Assembly: GCA_031423495.1 (NCBI GenBank)
Contig: JANPFP010000212.1
Coordinates: 79,563-143,562 of the forward strand
Direction: 5' to 3'
DNA: 64,000 nucleotides
DNA from: JACPYM01 sp031423495
Lineage (GTDB): Bacteria > Acidobacteriota > Blastocatellia > RBC074
This document shows positions 25,182 through 33,464 of this stretch, piece by piece. Each line of letters opens with the position of its first letter. The stretch's first letter is position 1. The notes below the pieces were generated by a model, which ran no database searches, was not told where the DNA came from, and saw nothing but the letters and a program-made list of their open reading frames with translations. A program made the position numbers and the translations under genes.

Positions 25182-27347
25182 ATGAGTACGACGGCTGTAA
25201 CCCTGCCCGAACGCATCAATCGTCTGAACGAGCTGGCAAAAAATTTATGGTGGAGCTGGCGCATTGACGCTTCGGAATTGTTTCAGAGCCTTGACCGCGC
25301 GCAGTGGGAACTGACGCATCACAATCCGGTGAAAATGATTCAACAGATGTCGCCCGAACGGTTGGCGGCGGTGGCGGCTGATCCCGCGTTTTTGCGGCGT
25401 TACGACGGCATCATCATGGCGATGGATCGTTGTGTGTCGGGCAAAGAGGCGTGGTTCACCAAAAAATATCCTGAACTCACCAGCCATACGATTGCTTATT
25501 TTTCCTTCGAGTTCGGCCTGCACGTCTCCCTGCCGATTTATTCGGGCGGCCTCGGCATTCTTGCGGGCGATCATTGCAAAGAAGCCAGCGATCTAGGCTT
25601 GCCGCTCGTCGGCATCGGCTTCGTTTATCCGCAAGGTTACTTTCAACAGCGGCTCACGGCAGAAGGCCGTCAGGAAGCCTATTACGAACGGTTTGATTAT
25701 CACGCTTCGCCGCTTGAACCGGTGATTACGCGCGAGAGCGAAGGCGGGTTGTTAAAGCTGGAACTGAGCGGACGTACGATTCACATCGCCGTCTGGCGCG
25801 CGCGCGTGGGACTGGTGTCGCTCTATTTGATGGACACCGATGTCGAAGAAAATACGCCGTGGGATCGTGAGTTGTCGGCGCGTTTGTATGGCGGCGATCA
25901 GGACACGCGCATCTCGCAGGAAATCGTGTTGGGCATCGGCGGCATTCGCATGCTTGAACGCCTCGGCATTTGTCCCGCCGTCTTTCACGCCAACGAAGGC
26001 CACGCGGCTTTTCAGATGCTCGAACGCGTGCGCGCCTTCGTGCAAAGCGGCATGAGTTTCGATCAGGCAGTTGAGAAGGTACGCGCGACGACCGTCTTCA
26101 CGACGCATACGCCGGTGCCAGCGGGACACGATGCTTTCACGTTTTATATGGTCGAGAAACACTTCGCGGGCTTTTGGGAAGAGATGGGTCTCGACCGCGA
26201 ACAGTTTCTGATGCTGGGCGGTTATTCCGACGGGAACGGCGGCACGAATTTCAATATGACGGCGTTGGCGTTGCGGTTGGCGGGCGCGCATAACGGCGTC
26301 AGCAAGTTGCACGGCGAAGTCTCGCGCCAGATGTGGCAGCCGCTTTATCCCGACAAATCGGTTGACGAAGTGCCAATCACTTATGTCACGAACGGCGTGC
26401 ATACGCCCACGTGGATCGCACCGCGTCTGGATAAGCTCTATTCCAAATATCTCGGCCCGAACTGGCTCGAAAACCACGACGATCCGACGCTGTGGCAACG
26501 GTTGGACGATATGCCTGACGAAGAGTTGTGGGCGGCGCATATGCATCTGAAACATCGCCTGCATAACTTTATGCGCGAACGCGCGCGGCGCGGTTGGATG
26601 AACGATGAAGCAGGCCCGGTTCGCATTATGACTTCGGGGACGATGCTTGACCCGAACGCGTTGACGATTGGTTTCGCGCGGCGTTTTGCGACTTATAAAC
26701 GTGCGCTGCTGGTCTTCAAACAACTCGAAAGACTCAAAGGCATCTTGCACAACGAATGGCGTCCGGTGCAGATCATTTTTGCGGGCAAGGCGCATCCGGC
26801 TGACAATCCGGGCAAGAACCTGATTCACGAAATTTATAATTTCGCGCGCGACCACAACATCGGCGGACGCATCGCGTTTATCGAGAATTACGACATTCAC
26901 GTCGCCAAATACTTTTATCGTGGCGTAGACATCTGGCTCAACAATCCGCGCAAGCCGCTTGAGGCTTCGGGCACGAGCGGACAAAAAGCCGCGCTCAACG
27001 GCGTGCCGCATTTCAGCATTCTGGACGGCTGGTGGGCTGAGGGTTATCACGGCTCGAACGGTTGGGCGATTAATCCGCCAATGCCTGAACACTTCACCGA
27101 AGAGCAACAGGACGAAGTCGACGCCGATGAAATCTATCGTTTGCTCGAACAGGAAACCGTGCCGCTTTATTATGACCGCGATTCTGACGGCGTGCCGCGC
27201 GGTTGGGTCAAGGTGATGAAAGAAGCCATCCGAATGGCCGCACCGACTTATAGCGCGCGCCGCATGGTGAAGGAATATGCCGAGCGTTTTTATTTGCCTG
27301 CGATGAAGGCGGCAGCGAATGGTAGAGATGATACGGTGCGAGGTTGA
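25182..27347 (+). CDS. glgP: Alpha-glucan (glycogen/maltodextrin) phosphorylase, short form
   Basis: A 721-residue GT35 enzyme of the short form that starts with a DUF3417-type N-terminal region (NELAKNLWWSWRIDASELFQ). It releases glucose-1-phosphate from alpha-1,4-glucans. Landmarks are FSFEFGLHVSLPIYSGGLGI, HANEGHAAF, TTHTPVPAGHDAF, YVTNGVHTPTW and the pyridoxal-phosphate site EASGTSGQKAALNG, whose Lys forms the Schiff base. The ATG at 25182 is the first plausible start after the thyA-glgP intergenic region. No glycogen synthase or branching gene is nearby. Confidence 0.95.
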   Translation: MSTTAVTLPERINRLNELAKNLWWSWRIDASELFQSLDRAQWELTHHNPVKMIQQMSPERLAAVAADPAFLRRYDGIIMAMDRCVSGKEAWFTKKYPELTSHTIAYFSFEFGLHVSLPIYSGGLGILAGDHCKEASDLGLPLVGIGFVYPQGYFQQRLTAEGRQEAYYERFDYHASPLEPVITRESEGGLLKLELSGRTIHIAVWRARVGLVSLYLMDTDVEENTPWDRELSARLYGGDQDTRISQEIVLGIGGIRMLERLGICPAVFHANEGHAAFQMLERVRAFVQSGMSFDQAVEKVRATTVFTTHTPVPAGHDAFTFYMVEKHFAGFWEEMGLDREQFLMLGGYSDGNGGTNFNMTALALRLAGAHNGVSKLHGEVSRQMWQPLYPDKSVDEVPITYVTNGVHTPTWIAPRLDKLYSKYLGPNWLENHDDPTLWQRLDDMPDEELWAAHMHLKHRLHNFMRERARRGWMNDEAGPVRIMTSGTMLDPNALTIGFARRFATYKRALLVFKQLERLKGILHNEWRPVQIIFAGKAHPADNPGKNLIHEIYNFARDHNIGGRIAFIENYDIHVAKYFYRGVDIWLNNPRKPLEASGTSGQKAALNGVPHFSILDGWWAEGYHGSNGWAINPPMPEHFTEEQQDEVDADEIYRLLEQETVPLYYDRDSDGVPRGWVKVMKEAIRMAAPTYSARRMVKEYAERFYLPAMKAAANGRDDTVRG

Positions 27348-27395
27348 AGCGTGCGCTAAACCGATACGAATGGTTTCCGGTTTGCGATGACCTGC

Positions 27396-28580
27396 TTAAT
27401 TTGGATAAGTCTCGCCCGGACGTACGACCCGAATGAAATGATCGGTAAAGGTGAAATGCGAACCCGGCATTTCATAACGCGGCATATGGCACGAGGCGCA
27501 TTTCGCTGTGCCGACGTTGCAACTCGGCGCGCGTTTAGTGGGAAGCGTTTTGGTGATTTTGGGTAGCGGCACTTTGCCTTTGGTCTGATGACAAGCCAGG
27601 CAACTGTTGTCATAGGAAGCTAAATTTTGGCGCGGCTCTTCGTGCGGGTTATGGCAAGCCGTGCAACTGATGCGTTTGTCTTCAGGGTTATAACAAGGGC
27701 TATAGACAATGCGGTAGGGTTGAAACCGCACGTTGCCGACGCCGCGCGTACCCTCTGTCATTACCTGATCCCAACTGCGATGACACGCGCCGCAAAATTG
27801 CTGCGAAAGGTCATAAGCACCCAAGCTGGCTGGATTGAAAATCTGTTTTTCCTTCGCCGTTTTCAGCTTGCCCGTTTTGGCGAGCGCGACGTGATCGGTG
27901 CCTGGCCCGTGGCAGGCTTCGCAGGTAATGCCCGGCGTCATTTTCTCAAGCTGCAACTTGCCTTCACTAAGCGCCGCCGTGGCGTGGCAACTGAAACAAT
28001 CTTTCGTGTCGGCTGATTGCATGGTGCGTCCGAGCGCTTCATCAAGTGAAACGGGCGGCTTGCGCGGTGCGCCGAGGGTCGTGTCGAGGCCATTTATCTT
28101 CGTATAAAAACTGGCGCGCGTTTCATAAAACTGTCCGCCGTGACGCAAGACATAAGTTTGCCCAGCGTCACCCTTTCCGAAGCACCACAAGATCGGTTCA
28201 GTGATGCTCTCAACGCCATCCGTCACCGTGTAAAGGCTCTGCTCGCCCTTGCGCTCAATCTTGTAGCTATATTTGCCGCTTTGCCACGTCAGCAGCGGAT
28301 GCGCTTGCAGCACTTCGCAATTGGCACACGATTCCAGCGCGCGTCCCATCGCAGAACCGATTTGATGTTTGGCCTGTTCGTCATGACATTGCGCGCAAAC
28401 CTGACTGCCTACGTAATGCGCATTCGGCGGCGCTTGCGTAGGCGAAAACATCCGCTGTGATTGTGTCTTTGGGGCTTCCTTCTGGGGGGCTTCTTTCTGG
28501 GTTGGCAGAGTCACTTGTGCCAGCAGCGGCAATACGCCCAGCAAAAGAATCGCAATCAATAATCGGCTCGCTCTGTTCAT
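27396..28580 (-). CDS. Secreted multiheme cytochrome c (seven CXXCH sites)
   Basis: A 394-residue protein with a signal peptide (MNRASRLLIAILLLGVLPLLA). Seven CXXCH heme sites are visible: CAQCH, CFSCH, CEACH, CGACH, CTACH, CLACH and CASCH. An eighth CxxC (CANCE) lacks the His. The layout resembles the cytochrome c554/NrfB-like and 'doubled CXXCH' periplasmic electron carriers. A Lys/Gln/Pro-rich linker follows the signal peptide. The gene starts 11 bp after the end of the VWFA-domain gene, so it closes the TPR-TPR-VWFA-cytochrome operon. It likely moves electrons in the periplasm or at the outer surface; the redox partner is not identifiable here. Confidence 0.9.
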   Translation of the reverse strand: MNRASRLLIAILLLGVLPLLAQVTLPTQKEAPQKEAPKTQSQRMFSPTQAPPNAHYVGSQVCAQCHDEQAKHQIGSAMGRALESCANCEVLQAHPLLTWQSGKYSYKIERKGEQSLYTVTDGVESITEPILWCFGKGDAGQTYVLRHGGQFYETRASFYTKINGLDTTLGAPRKPPVSLDEALGRTMQSADTKDCFSCHATAALSEGKLQLEKMTPGITCEACHGPGTDHVALAKTGKLKTAKEKQIFNPASLGAYDLSQQFCGACHRSWDQVMTEGTRGVGNVRFQPYRIVYSPCYNPEDKRISCTACHNPHEEPRQNLASYDNSCLACHQTKGKVPLPKITKTLPTKRAPSCNVGTAKCASCHMPRYEMPGSHFTFTDHFIRVVRPGETYPN

Positions 28581-28591
28581 ACAACCAATGC

Positions 28592-30847
28592 CTATTTTTG
28601 TGCGGGGTTTTGCGCGGGGCTATTAACGATGAAAAACGCATGTTCTTCGACGGCTTGTGTGCCTTGCTGAATGACGGCGCGGACTTCATACGTCCCGCCT
28701 TTGAATTTTTCCATCGGCAACGTGGCGATATACGGAATGCGGCCTGTCGCGTCGGGCGTTGAGAGTTCGGGCATAGCGCGCGCGATCACTTCGCCGTCTT
28801 GCAAAAATTCCATGGTCAGGCGCGGCTTGTCGGTTGCGCTCGCTTGCGGATAGACGACGAAATAAAACGATAACTGCGTGCCGGGCGCGGGAAAGATCGT
28901 ATCGCCCAAGTTCGGCAGGATGCGGCCTTCGCTCAGTTGCAACGGACTGACAGAATCTTTGTTCGTGACATCAACGGGATTAACGCGCTTGACGACGGCA
29001 ATGCTGCTCATGCGCAAGGCAGCCCTGGCAGGCGGCACGATCAACACGGCGCGACGCGAACTCAGCTTGTTGGCTTCGCGGTCTTGCACGACGGTCTCAA
29101 GCGAATAACGTCCGGCTGGCAACCAGAACGTATTTTCATAAATATAGCTGCGTTGTTTCAGACCGCTTACTTTATCAGCCGCGCCGTCAAGTGTTTGGTC
29201 TTTGCTGAACTTTTGCACGATGGTGCCTTGCGCGTCTTTGACCAATGCCAGCAAGGCGAAATGCGCGCGAAAGGTTTTCTTGGCGTCATCCGCCGTGAAT
29301 TGCACAAAGGCCATCGGCACGTCCATCACAAGCGTGTGTTGCAGCGTGCCTTCGTTGGCGGCGAAATGAAACGCCGCCGCGCGGTGGTCAAATTCACGCG
29401 GTGGTTTGGGATTGGTCAGCGCAGCCAGCATTGGCATTTCAAACGCCTGCGCCGTTGGCGTAGTGGCGTTGTCGTTAGGCGGCAAGGCGAAATAGCCGTT
29501 GCGCGTTTGCACTACGACATCTGGGCGCGTGGTTTTGATTTTGATCTCGTGAAACTTGCCGTCGTATTCGCGTTGCGGCGGCGCATAAGAGATTTCGTAA
29601 TAGCTCGTCAATTCCATTGCAATGCGGCGCATCGGCGTGCGCAAATCGTTGGTGTTGGCGATCATAAATCCGCCCGTGCTTTCAGCCAGAGTCGCCAAAT
29701 TTTCCTGCGTATTTTTGGTGAGTGCAGATTCGGCATTGTCCCAGGCTTTGACCTGTTCAGCCGTCAACGCCTGATTGCCGCGCGAGCGTTGTTGTTGTTC
29801 GTTAGCGCGCACGGCGGCTTGCAACGATTCGCGCGCAGCTTCGTTCTGACGCGCCGTGACCAGCCCGCGCGCATCTACCGAATAAAAACTGACATTGGCG
29901 CGATTGGCGTCGCTGATCGTGCGGCGAAATGATTCGACCAGATTGGGCGTCATCTGCAAGCCTTCAGAAAAAAGCAAAACCGTTTTGCGTCCGGTCAACC
30001 GTTTCTGCTCACGCACGAGCGCCATCAGCGAATAGATCGAAGCGTTGCCTTGTTGTTGGCGTTGCGCATCGTCGTTGATGCGCAAGGTGTTGGTCGTGAT
30101 TTCGGCGAGCTTGGCTTGTACGGCGGCTTGCCCGATGCCCGCGCCGCCCGTGGCGCTGGCATTCCCTGACGCGCTTTCCAGATTGGCGCTGGCCTTTTCG
30201 AAATTTTCCAACTCGCGGCGAATGGCTTCAGATTGCTCGGCGAACTGGGTGGCGGCATTGCCCGCAGCGGCTTCGACAGCCTTTTCGAGTTTGGCGCGGT
30301 CGTTGGTGAAATGCTGCAATACGTTCAGGCGTTGATCAAGCGCGAAAACCGCGATCATCGTGTTTTCGCCCAATTGCGCTTTGAGAAATTCCAACCCGGC
30401 TTCGCGCGCGAGCGGGCGGTTTTCCTGATTCAGCCGTTCAAAGACCATTGTCACCAAATTGATTTGGCGCAACGGGTCTGACGAAACGCCAGACCCAGGC
30501 CCAGCGGCTTTGTTCGTCTCACTCGGCTCATTCGCCGGACGCGTCTTTTCAATGCGGCGAAACGAAGTCGGTTGTTGCTTAACGCCGTCTTCAAACACTT
30601 CGATTTCGCTTTGCTGCAAGTCGGTAATCGGTCGCCCTTTTTTGTCGCGGACGACTAAATCAAGCAACACTTCTTCTGAACCAATGCGAATGGTGCTAAC
30701 TGGATTTTGCGCGGGGTTTGGAACCGGCGCACTGACCGGTTTGGTTTGGCTTTGCGCGAAAGCCGCGCGCTGCGCGCTGAAAAACGTAAGGCTTAAAATT
30801 GCGCTTAACCCAAGCCCAAAGAAAGCTGATTTAAGTTGGCGATACAT
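28592..30847 (-). CDS. VWFA-related Acidobacterial domain protein (secreted)
   Basis: A 751-residue protein with a signal peptide (LKSAFFGLGLSAILSLTFF, cleaved near AFAQ). It contains the TIGR03436-type VWFA-related region: LDLVVRDKKGRPITDLQQSE, then EVFEDGVKQQPTSFRRIE, TMVFERLN, KTVLLFSEGLQMTPN and VSFYSVDARGL. A Gly/Ala-rich, probably disordered insert sits at about 215-245. The C-terminal half is beta-rich and ends in a segment with repeated Ig-like strands. ATG 30847 is chosen because AGGAG is 11 nt upstream; the adjacent GTG 30850 is also possible. The family is strongly enriched in Acidobacteria and its function is unknown; von Willebrand A folds usually mediate protein-protein contacts. 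Confidence 0.85.
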   Translation of the reverse strand: MYRQLKSAFFGLGLSAILSLTFFSAQRAAFAQSQTKPVSAPVPNPAQNPVSTIRIGSEEVLLDLVVRDKKGRPITDLQQSEIEVFEDGVKQQPTSFRRIEKTRPANEPSETNKAAGPGSGVSSDPLRQINLVTMVFERLNQENRPLAREAGLEFLKAQLGENTMIAVFALDQRLNVLQHFTNDRAKLEKAVEAAAGNAATQFAEQSEAIRRELENFEKASANLESASGNASATGGAGIGQAAVQAKLAEITTNTLRINDDAQRQQQGNASIYSLMALVREQKRLTGRKTVLLFSEGLQMTPNLVESFRRTISDANRANVSFYSVDARGLVTARQNEAARESLQAAVRANEQQQRSRGNQALTAEQVKAWDNAESALTKNTQENLATLAESTGGFMIANTNDLRTPMRRIAMELTSYYEISYAPPQREYDGKFHEIKIKTTRPDVVVQTRNGYFALPPNDNATTPTAQAFEMPMLAALTNPKPPREFDHRAAAFHFAANEGTLQHTLVMDVPMAFVQFTADDAKKTFRAHFALLALVKDAQGTIVQKFSKDQTLDGAADKVSGLKQRSYIYENTFWLPAGRYSLETVVQDREANKLSSRRAVLIVPPARAALRMSSIAVVKRVNPVDVTNKDSVSPLQLSEGRILPNLGDTIFPAPGTQLSFYFVVYPQASATDKPRLTMEFLQDGEVIARAMPELSTPDATGRIPYIATLPMEKFKGGTYEVRAVIQQGTQAVEEHAFFIVNSPAQNPAQK

Positions 30848-30895
30848 CACAAATCTCTCCTGCTGGTTGCCGATAAAACTTATCGTAAAAATGAA

Positions 30896-32110
30896 TTATG
30901 GTTTGCCGTTCTTGGCCGCTGCCGCCGCAGCACTGTCTTGTGCCTGCTCTGCCAATTTCGCTTGTTGCGCCGCTCGCAACTTATCGAGCCGCGTGAATTC
31001 AGCGCGAGCGCGCTCAGAGTCTTTGGCACGTCCCGCTTTGACATAAGCGCGCGACAAAGCGAAATACATTTCAGGACTGGTCGGCGCGAGTTTGACGCCT
31101 TTTTCTAAAGACTGAATCGCGCGTTCAAGTTGCCCCGCTTCGAGTAACAAACGTCCGAGCGCGTTATGCGCGGCGAATAAATCTGGCGCAAGCTGAACGG
31201 CTTGCTCGGCGTAAGGCAAGCCCGCCGCCGGTTCGTTACGTTTAAGATATTCAAACGACAGTAACAACCGGGCAGTGACGTGTTGGGGCGACAATTCCAA
31301 TTCGCGCCTGAGTTCGGCAATGCCCGCGTCTGAATCGCTGGGCAACAAAAACAAGCCGTAAGCATAATGAGCGCCGGGTTCGTTGCTGAACGCCGCGACT
31401 AATTCTTTATATTCGCGTTGCGCGGCGGCGACATCGTCGCTGGCGGCAAAGAAGGCTGCGCGCCCGGCTTTGTTGACGATTTCGCGTTTGGCGGCGGGCA
31501 GTTCGCGCGACAGATATGGCAAGCGCAACATAATCACGCCCAGCAGTTCCAGCGTTTCAGGCGTCGGCTCTTTTTTCAAAACGTATTTGACCGTCACGTC
31601 ATAAGCCAACTCGAATTGCTCGAAACGCGCGTGCAGCATCGCTTCTTGATAACGAGCCACGCGACGCAACTCTTCGTTATCGCCCAAGCCCATCTCGTTG
31701 CCGCGTCGCAAGTGCGACAGCGCCTGTTCATATTCGCGCAAGCGAAACTCACACAGCCCCAACAACGTGAACGCCGGCCCGAAGCGTTGATCTAGCTTCA
31801 CCAAATTGCGCAGCGCGTCGCGTCCTTCGACATAAAGATCGCGTTCATAAAACAGCGTACCGAGAAACCACCAGCCTTCTTTCCACTGCGGCTGAATTTT
31901 CAACGCCTTCAAATAAAGCGCGACGGCTTCATCCAGCTTGTCAGCTTCACGCGCGGCATGTGCTTGTTGTTTGAATCGCTCGAAATCAGCCGCAGCAGTT
32001 TTGGCGACCGGCGCAGCCGTCGTACGTTTGCGCGTTTGGGCAAACGTCGGCGCAAGAACGCATGCGAGCGCCAATATACAAAAACAGTTTTGCACGATCC
32101 GTCGTTTCAT
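30896..32110 (-). CDS. Secreted TPR-repeat protein
   Basis: A 404-residue protein with a signal peptide (KRRIVQNCFCILALACVLAP, cleaved near TFAQ) and about eight TPR units (AVALYLKALKIQPQWKEGW, FGPAFTLLGLCEFRLREYEQ, LFAAHNALGRLLLEAGQLER, SPEMYFALSRAYVKAGRAKD). The ATG at 32110 lies 17 bp after the stop of the upstream TPR gene, so the two are cotranscribed. It probably scaffolds periplasmic complexes, perhaps with the VWFA protein encoded next. Confidence 0.85.
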   Translation of the reverse strand: MKRRIVQNCFCILALACVLAPTFAQTRKRTTAAPVAKTAAADFERFKQQAHAAREADKLDEAVALYLKALKIQPQWKEGWWFLGTLFYERDLYVEGRDALRNLVKLDQRFGPAFTLLGLCEFRLREYEQALSHLRRGNEMGLGDNEELRRVARYQEAMLHARFEQFELAYDVTVKYVLKKEPTPETLELLGVIMLRLPYLSRELPAAKREIVNKAGRAAFFAASDDVAAAQREYKELVAAFSNEPGAHYAYGLFLLPSDSDAGIAELRRELELSPQHVTARLLLSFEYLKRNEPAAGLPYAEQAVQLAPDLFAAHNALGRLLLEAGQLERAIQSLEKGVKLAPTSPEMYFALSRAYVKAGRAKDSERARAEFTRLDKLRAAQQAKLAEQAQDSAAAAAAKNGKP

Positions 32111-32127
32111 CGGTAAAGCCGAAAGCC

Positions 32128-33324
32128 TCAAGGTTTGACCGCTTCTTTATCTGCTTTATCTGCCGCTTTCGCGCCGGCCTGTTTGGCCTGTCGTTCGGCA
32201 TTGAGTTTCGCAATGATCGTCTGTTCGCGGTCGCCGTCGGCTTTGCGTTTCAAACGATAATAAACCGAAGCGAGTTGAACGTGCGCTTCGACAAAATCGG
32301 GAACATCTGCGACGAGCTTTTCCAGTTCGGGCAAAGCCTCTTGCAACTTGCCTTGCGCGATGCGAATCGTCTGAACATAAAACCGCGCGTTCGGTTCGCC
32401 TGGACGCACGAGCAACGCGCGCTCGAAATAAGGTAAGGCTTCGTCGGGTTTCTGATCTTGTTTGAGCATCACGCCGAGTTGCAGATTGGCTTCAAAGTCG
32501 TTCGGGTTGTTCGCCAGCTCCTGCCGGTAAGCCTCGCTTGCACGATCGGTATTGCCCGTGAGCGCCAACGCCTTGCCATAGGCCGTATGCAACATCGTCA
32601 ACTTGGGATTGAGTTTGATGGCAGCGTCGAACTCTTTCACGGCTTGTGCCGATTCGCCGATGATCAAATGCGTCATCCCTATCATCATATGAGATTCGGC
32701 AGATTCGCCCGTGCGCAGAATGCGTTCGATCAAGACTTGACCTTCGTCTACGCGCTGTTCGCGGATGAGCGCAGTGCCCAGCAAATAGGCCAGCGCGCGA
32801 TCTTCGGGGCTGTCAGTGCGATGCGTCGGTTCTTGCGGCGTGAGCAACGCGATGACTTTCGGGTATTCGCCCGTCTGCAAATAACAATCTGCCAGCAGCA
32901 ATGTGACTTTGGGATTGTCGCGCTGCTCTGCCGCTAATTGCTCAAGCTCTTGAGCGGCTGAGGCTACGCGTGCCATCTTGTAATAAGCCAGCGCCAGATT
33001 CAGCCGAATCGCCTGATTCTTGCCGTCCAACGTTAGGGCGCGTTGATATTGTTCGATAGCTTCCTGAAAACGTCCGAGGCGCACCAACGCCGCGCCCAGA
33101 TTGGAACGCGCTTCGATGCGTTCGGGGCGTACCGCGAGAAAGGTCTGGTATTCGCGCACTGCCGCTTCGAGTTCGCCCGCCTGATGCAATTGCACGGCGC
33201 GCGCAAAGTGTTGTTCGGCGTCATTGGCAGCAGCGGCCTTTTGCGCGGGCTTCGCCTTTTGCGCCGTGGCCGTGAAAGGCAAGACGCACAAAAACAAAAA
33301 GGCAATGAGAAAGCGGTTAGTCAT
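32128..33324 (-). CDS. Secreted TPR-repeat protein
   Basis: A 398-residue protein with a signal peptide (MTNRFLIAFLFLCVLPFTATA) and TPR units throughout (AVREYQTFLAVRPERIEARS, AIEQYQRALTLDGKNQAIRL, AVKEFDAAIKLNPKLTMLHT, ALPYFERALLVRPGEPNARF). It is the first gene of a minus-strand operon that continues with a second TPR protein, the VWFA-related protein and the multiheme cytochrome. The ATG at 33324 gives the clean signal peptide; GTG 33339 is in frame upstream. Confidence 0.85.
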   Translation of the reverse strand: MTNRFLIAFLFLCVLPFTATAQKAKPAQKAAAANDAEQHFARAVQLHQAGELEAAVREYQTFLAVRPERIEARSNLGAALVRLGRFQEAIEQYQRALTLDGKNQAIRLNLALAYYKMARVASAAQELEQLAAEQRDNPKVTLLLADCYLQTGEYPKVIALLTPQEPTHRTDSPEDRALAYLLGTALIREQRVDEGQVLIERILRTGESAESHMMIGMTHLIIGESAQAVKEFDAAIKLNPKLTMLHTAYGKALALTGNTDRASEAYRQELANNPNDFEANLQLGVMLKQDQKPDEALPYFERALLVRPGEPNARFYVQTIRIAQGKLQEALPELEKLVADVPDFVEAHVQLASVYYRLKRKADGDREQTIIAKLNAERQAKQAGAKAADKADKEAVKP

Positions 33325-33403
33325 CGGTAGATGCTGCACAACGGGAACGATTGGGAAGCGAGATTATAGCGGGCGCAAAGGGTGTGAGAGAAACGACTAT
33401 GAT

Positions 33404-33440
33404 AAAAAAACAGGGCGCTGAATTTTGCTTCAGCGCCCTG
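33404..33440 (-). terminator. Intrinsic terminator of the TonB-dependent receptor gene
   Basis: A perfect 12-bp stem, CAGGGCGCTGAA (33411-33422) and TTCAGCGCCCTG (33429-33440), with a 6-nt loop. On the minus strand it is followed directly by seven T residues (A-run 33404-33410 on the plus strand). It lies 24 bp past the receptor stop. This is one of the two best terminators in the window. Confidence 0.92.
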
Positions 33441-33464
33441 TGAGTTTTTCGGTTCAAGCCAACT

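Noticed and set aside
25752..27107. 451-residue minus-strand ORF opposite glgP
   Set aside because: Antisense shadow of a clear glycogen phosphorylase.
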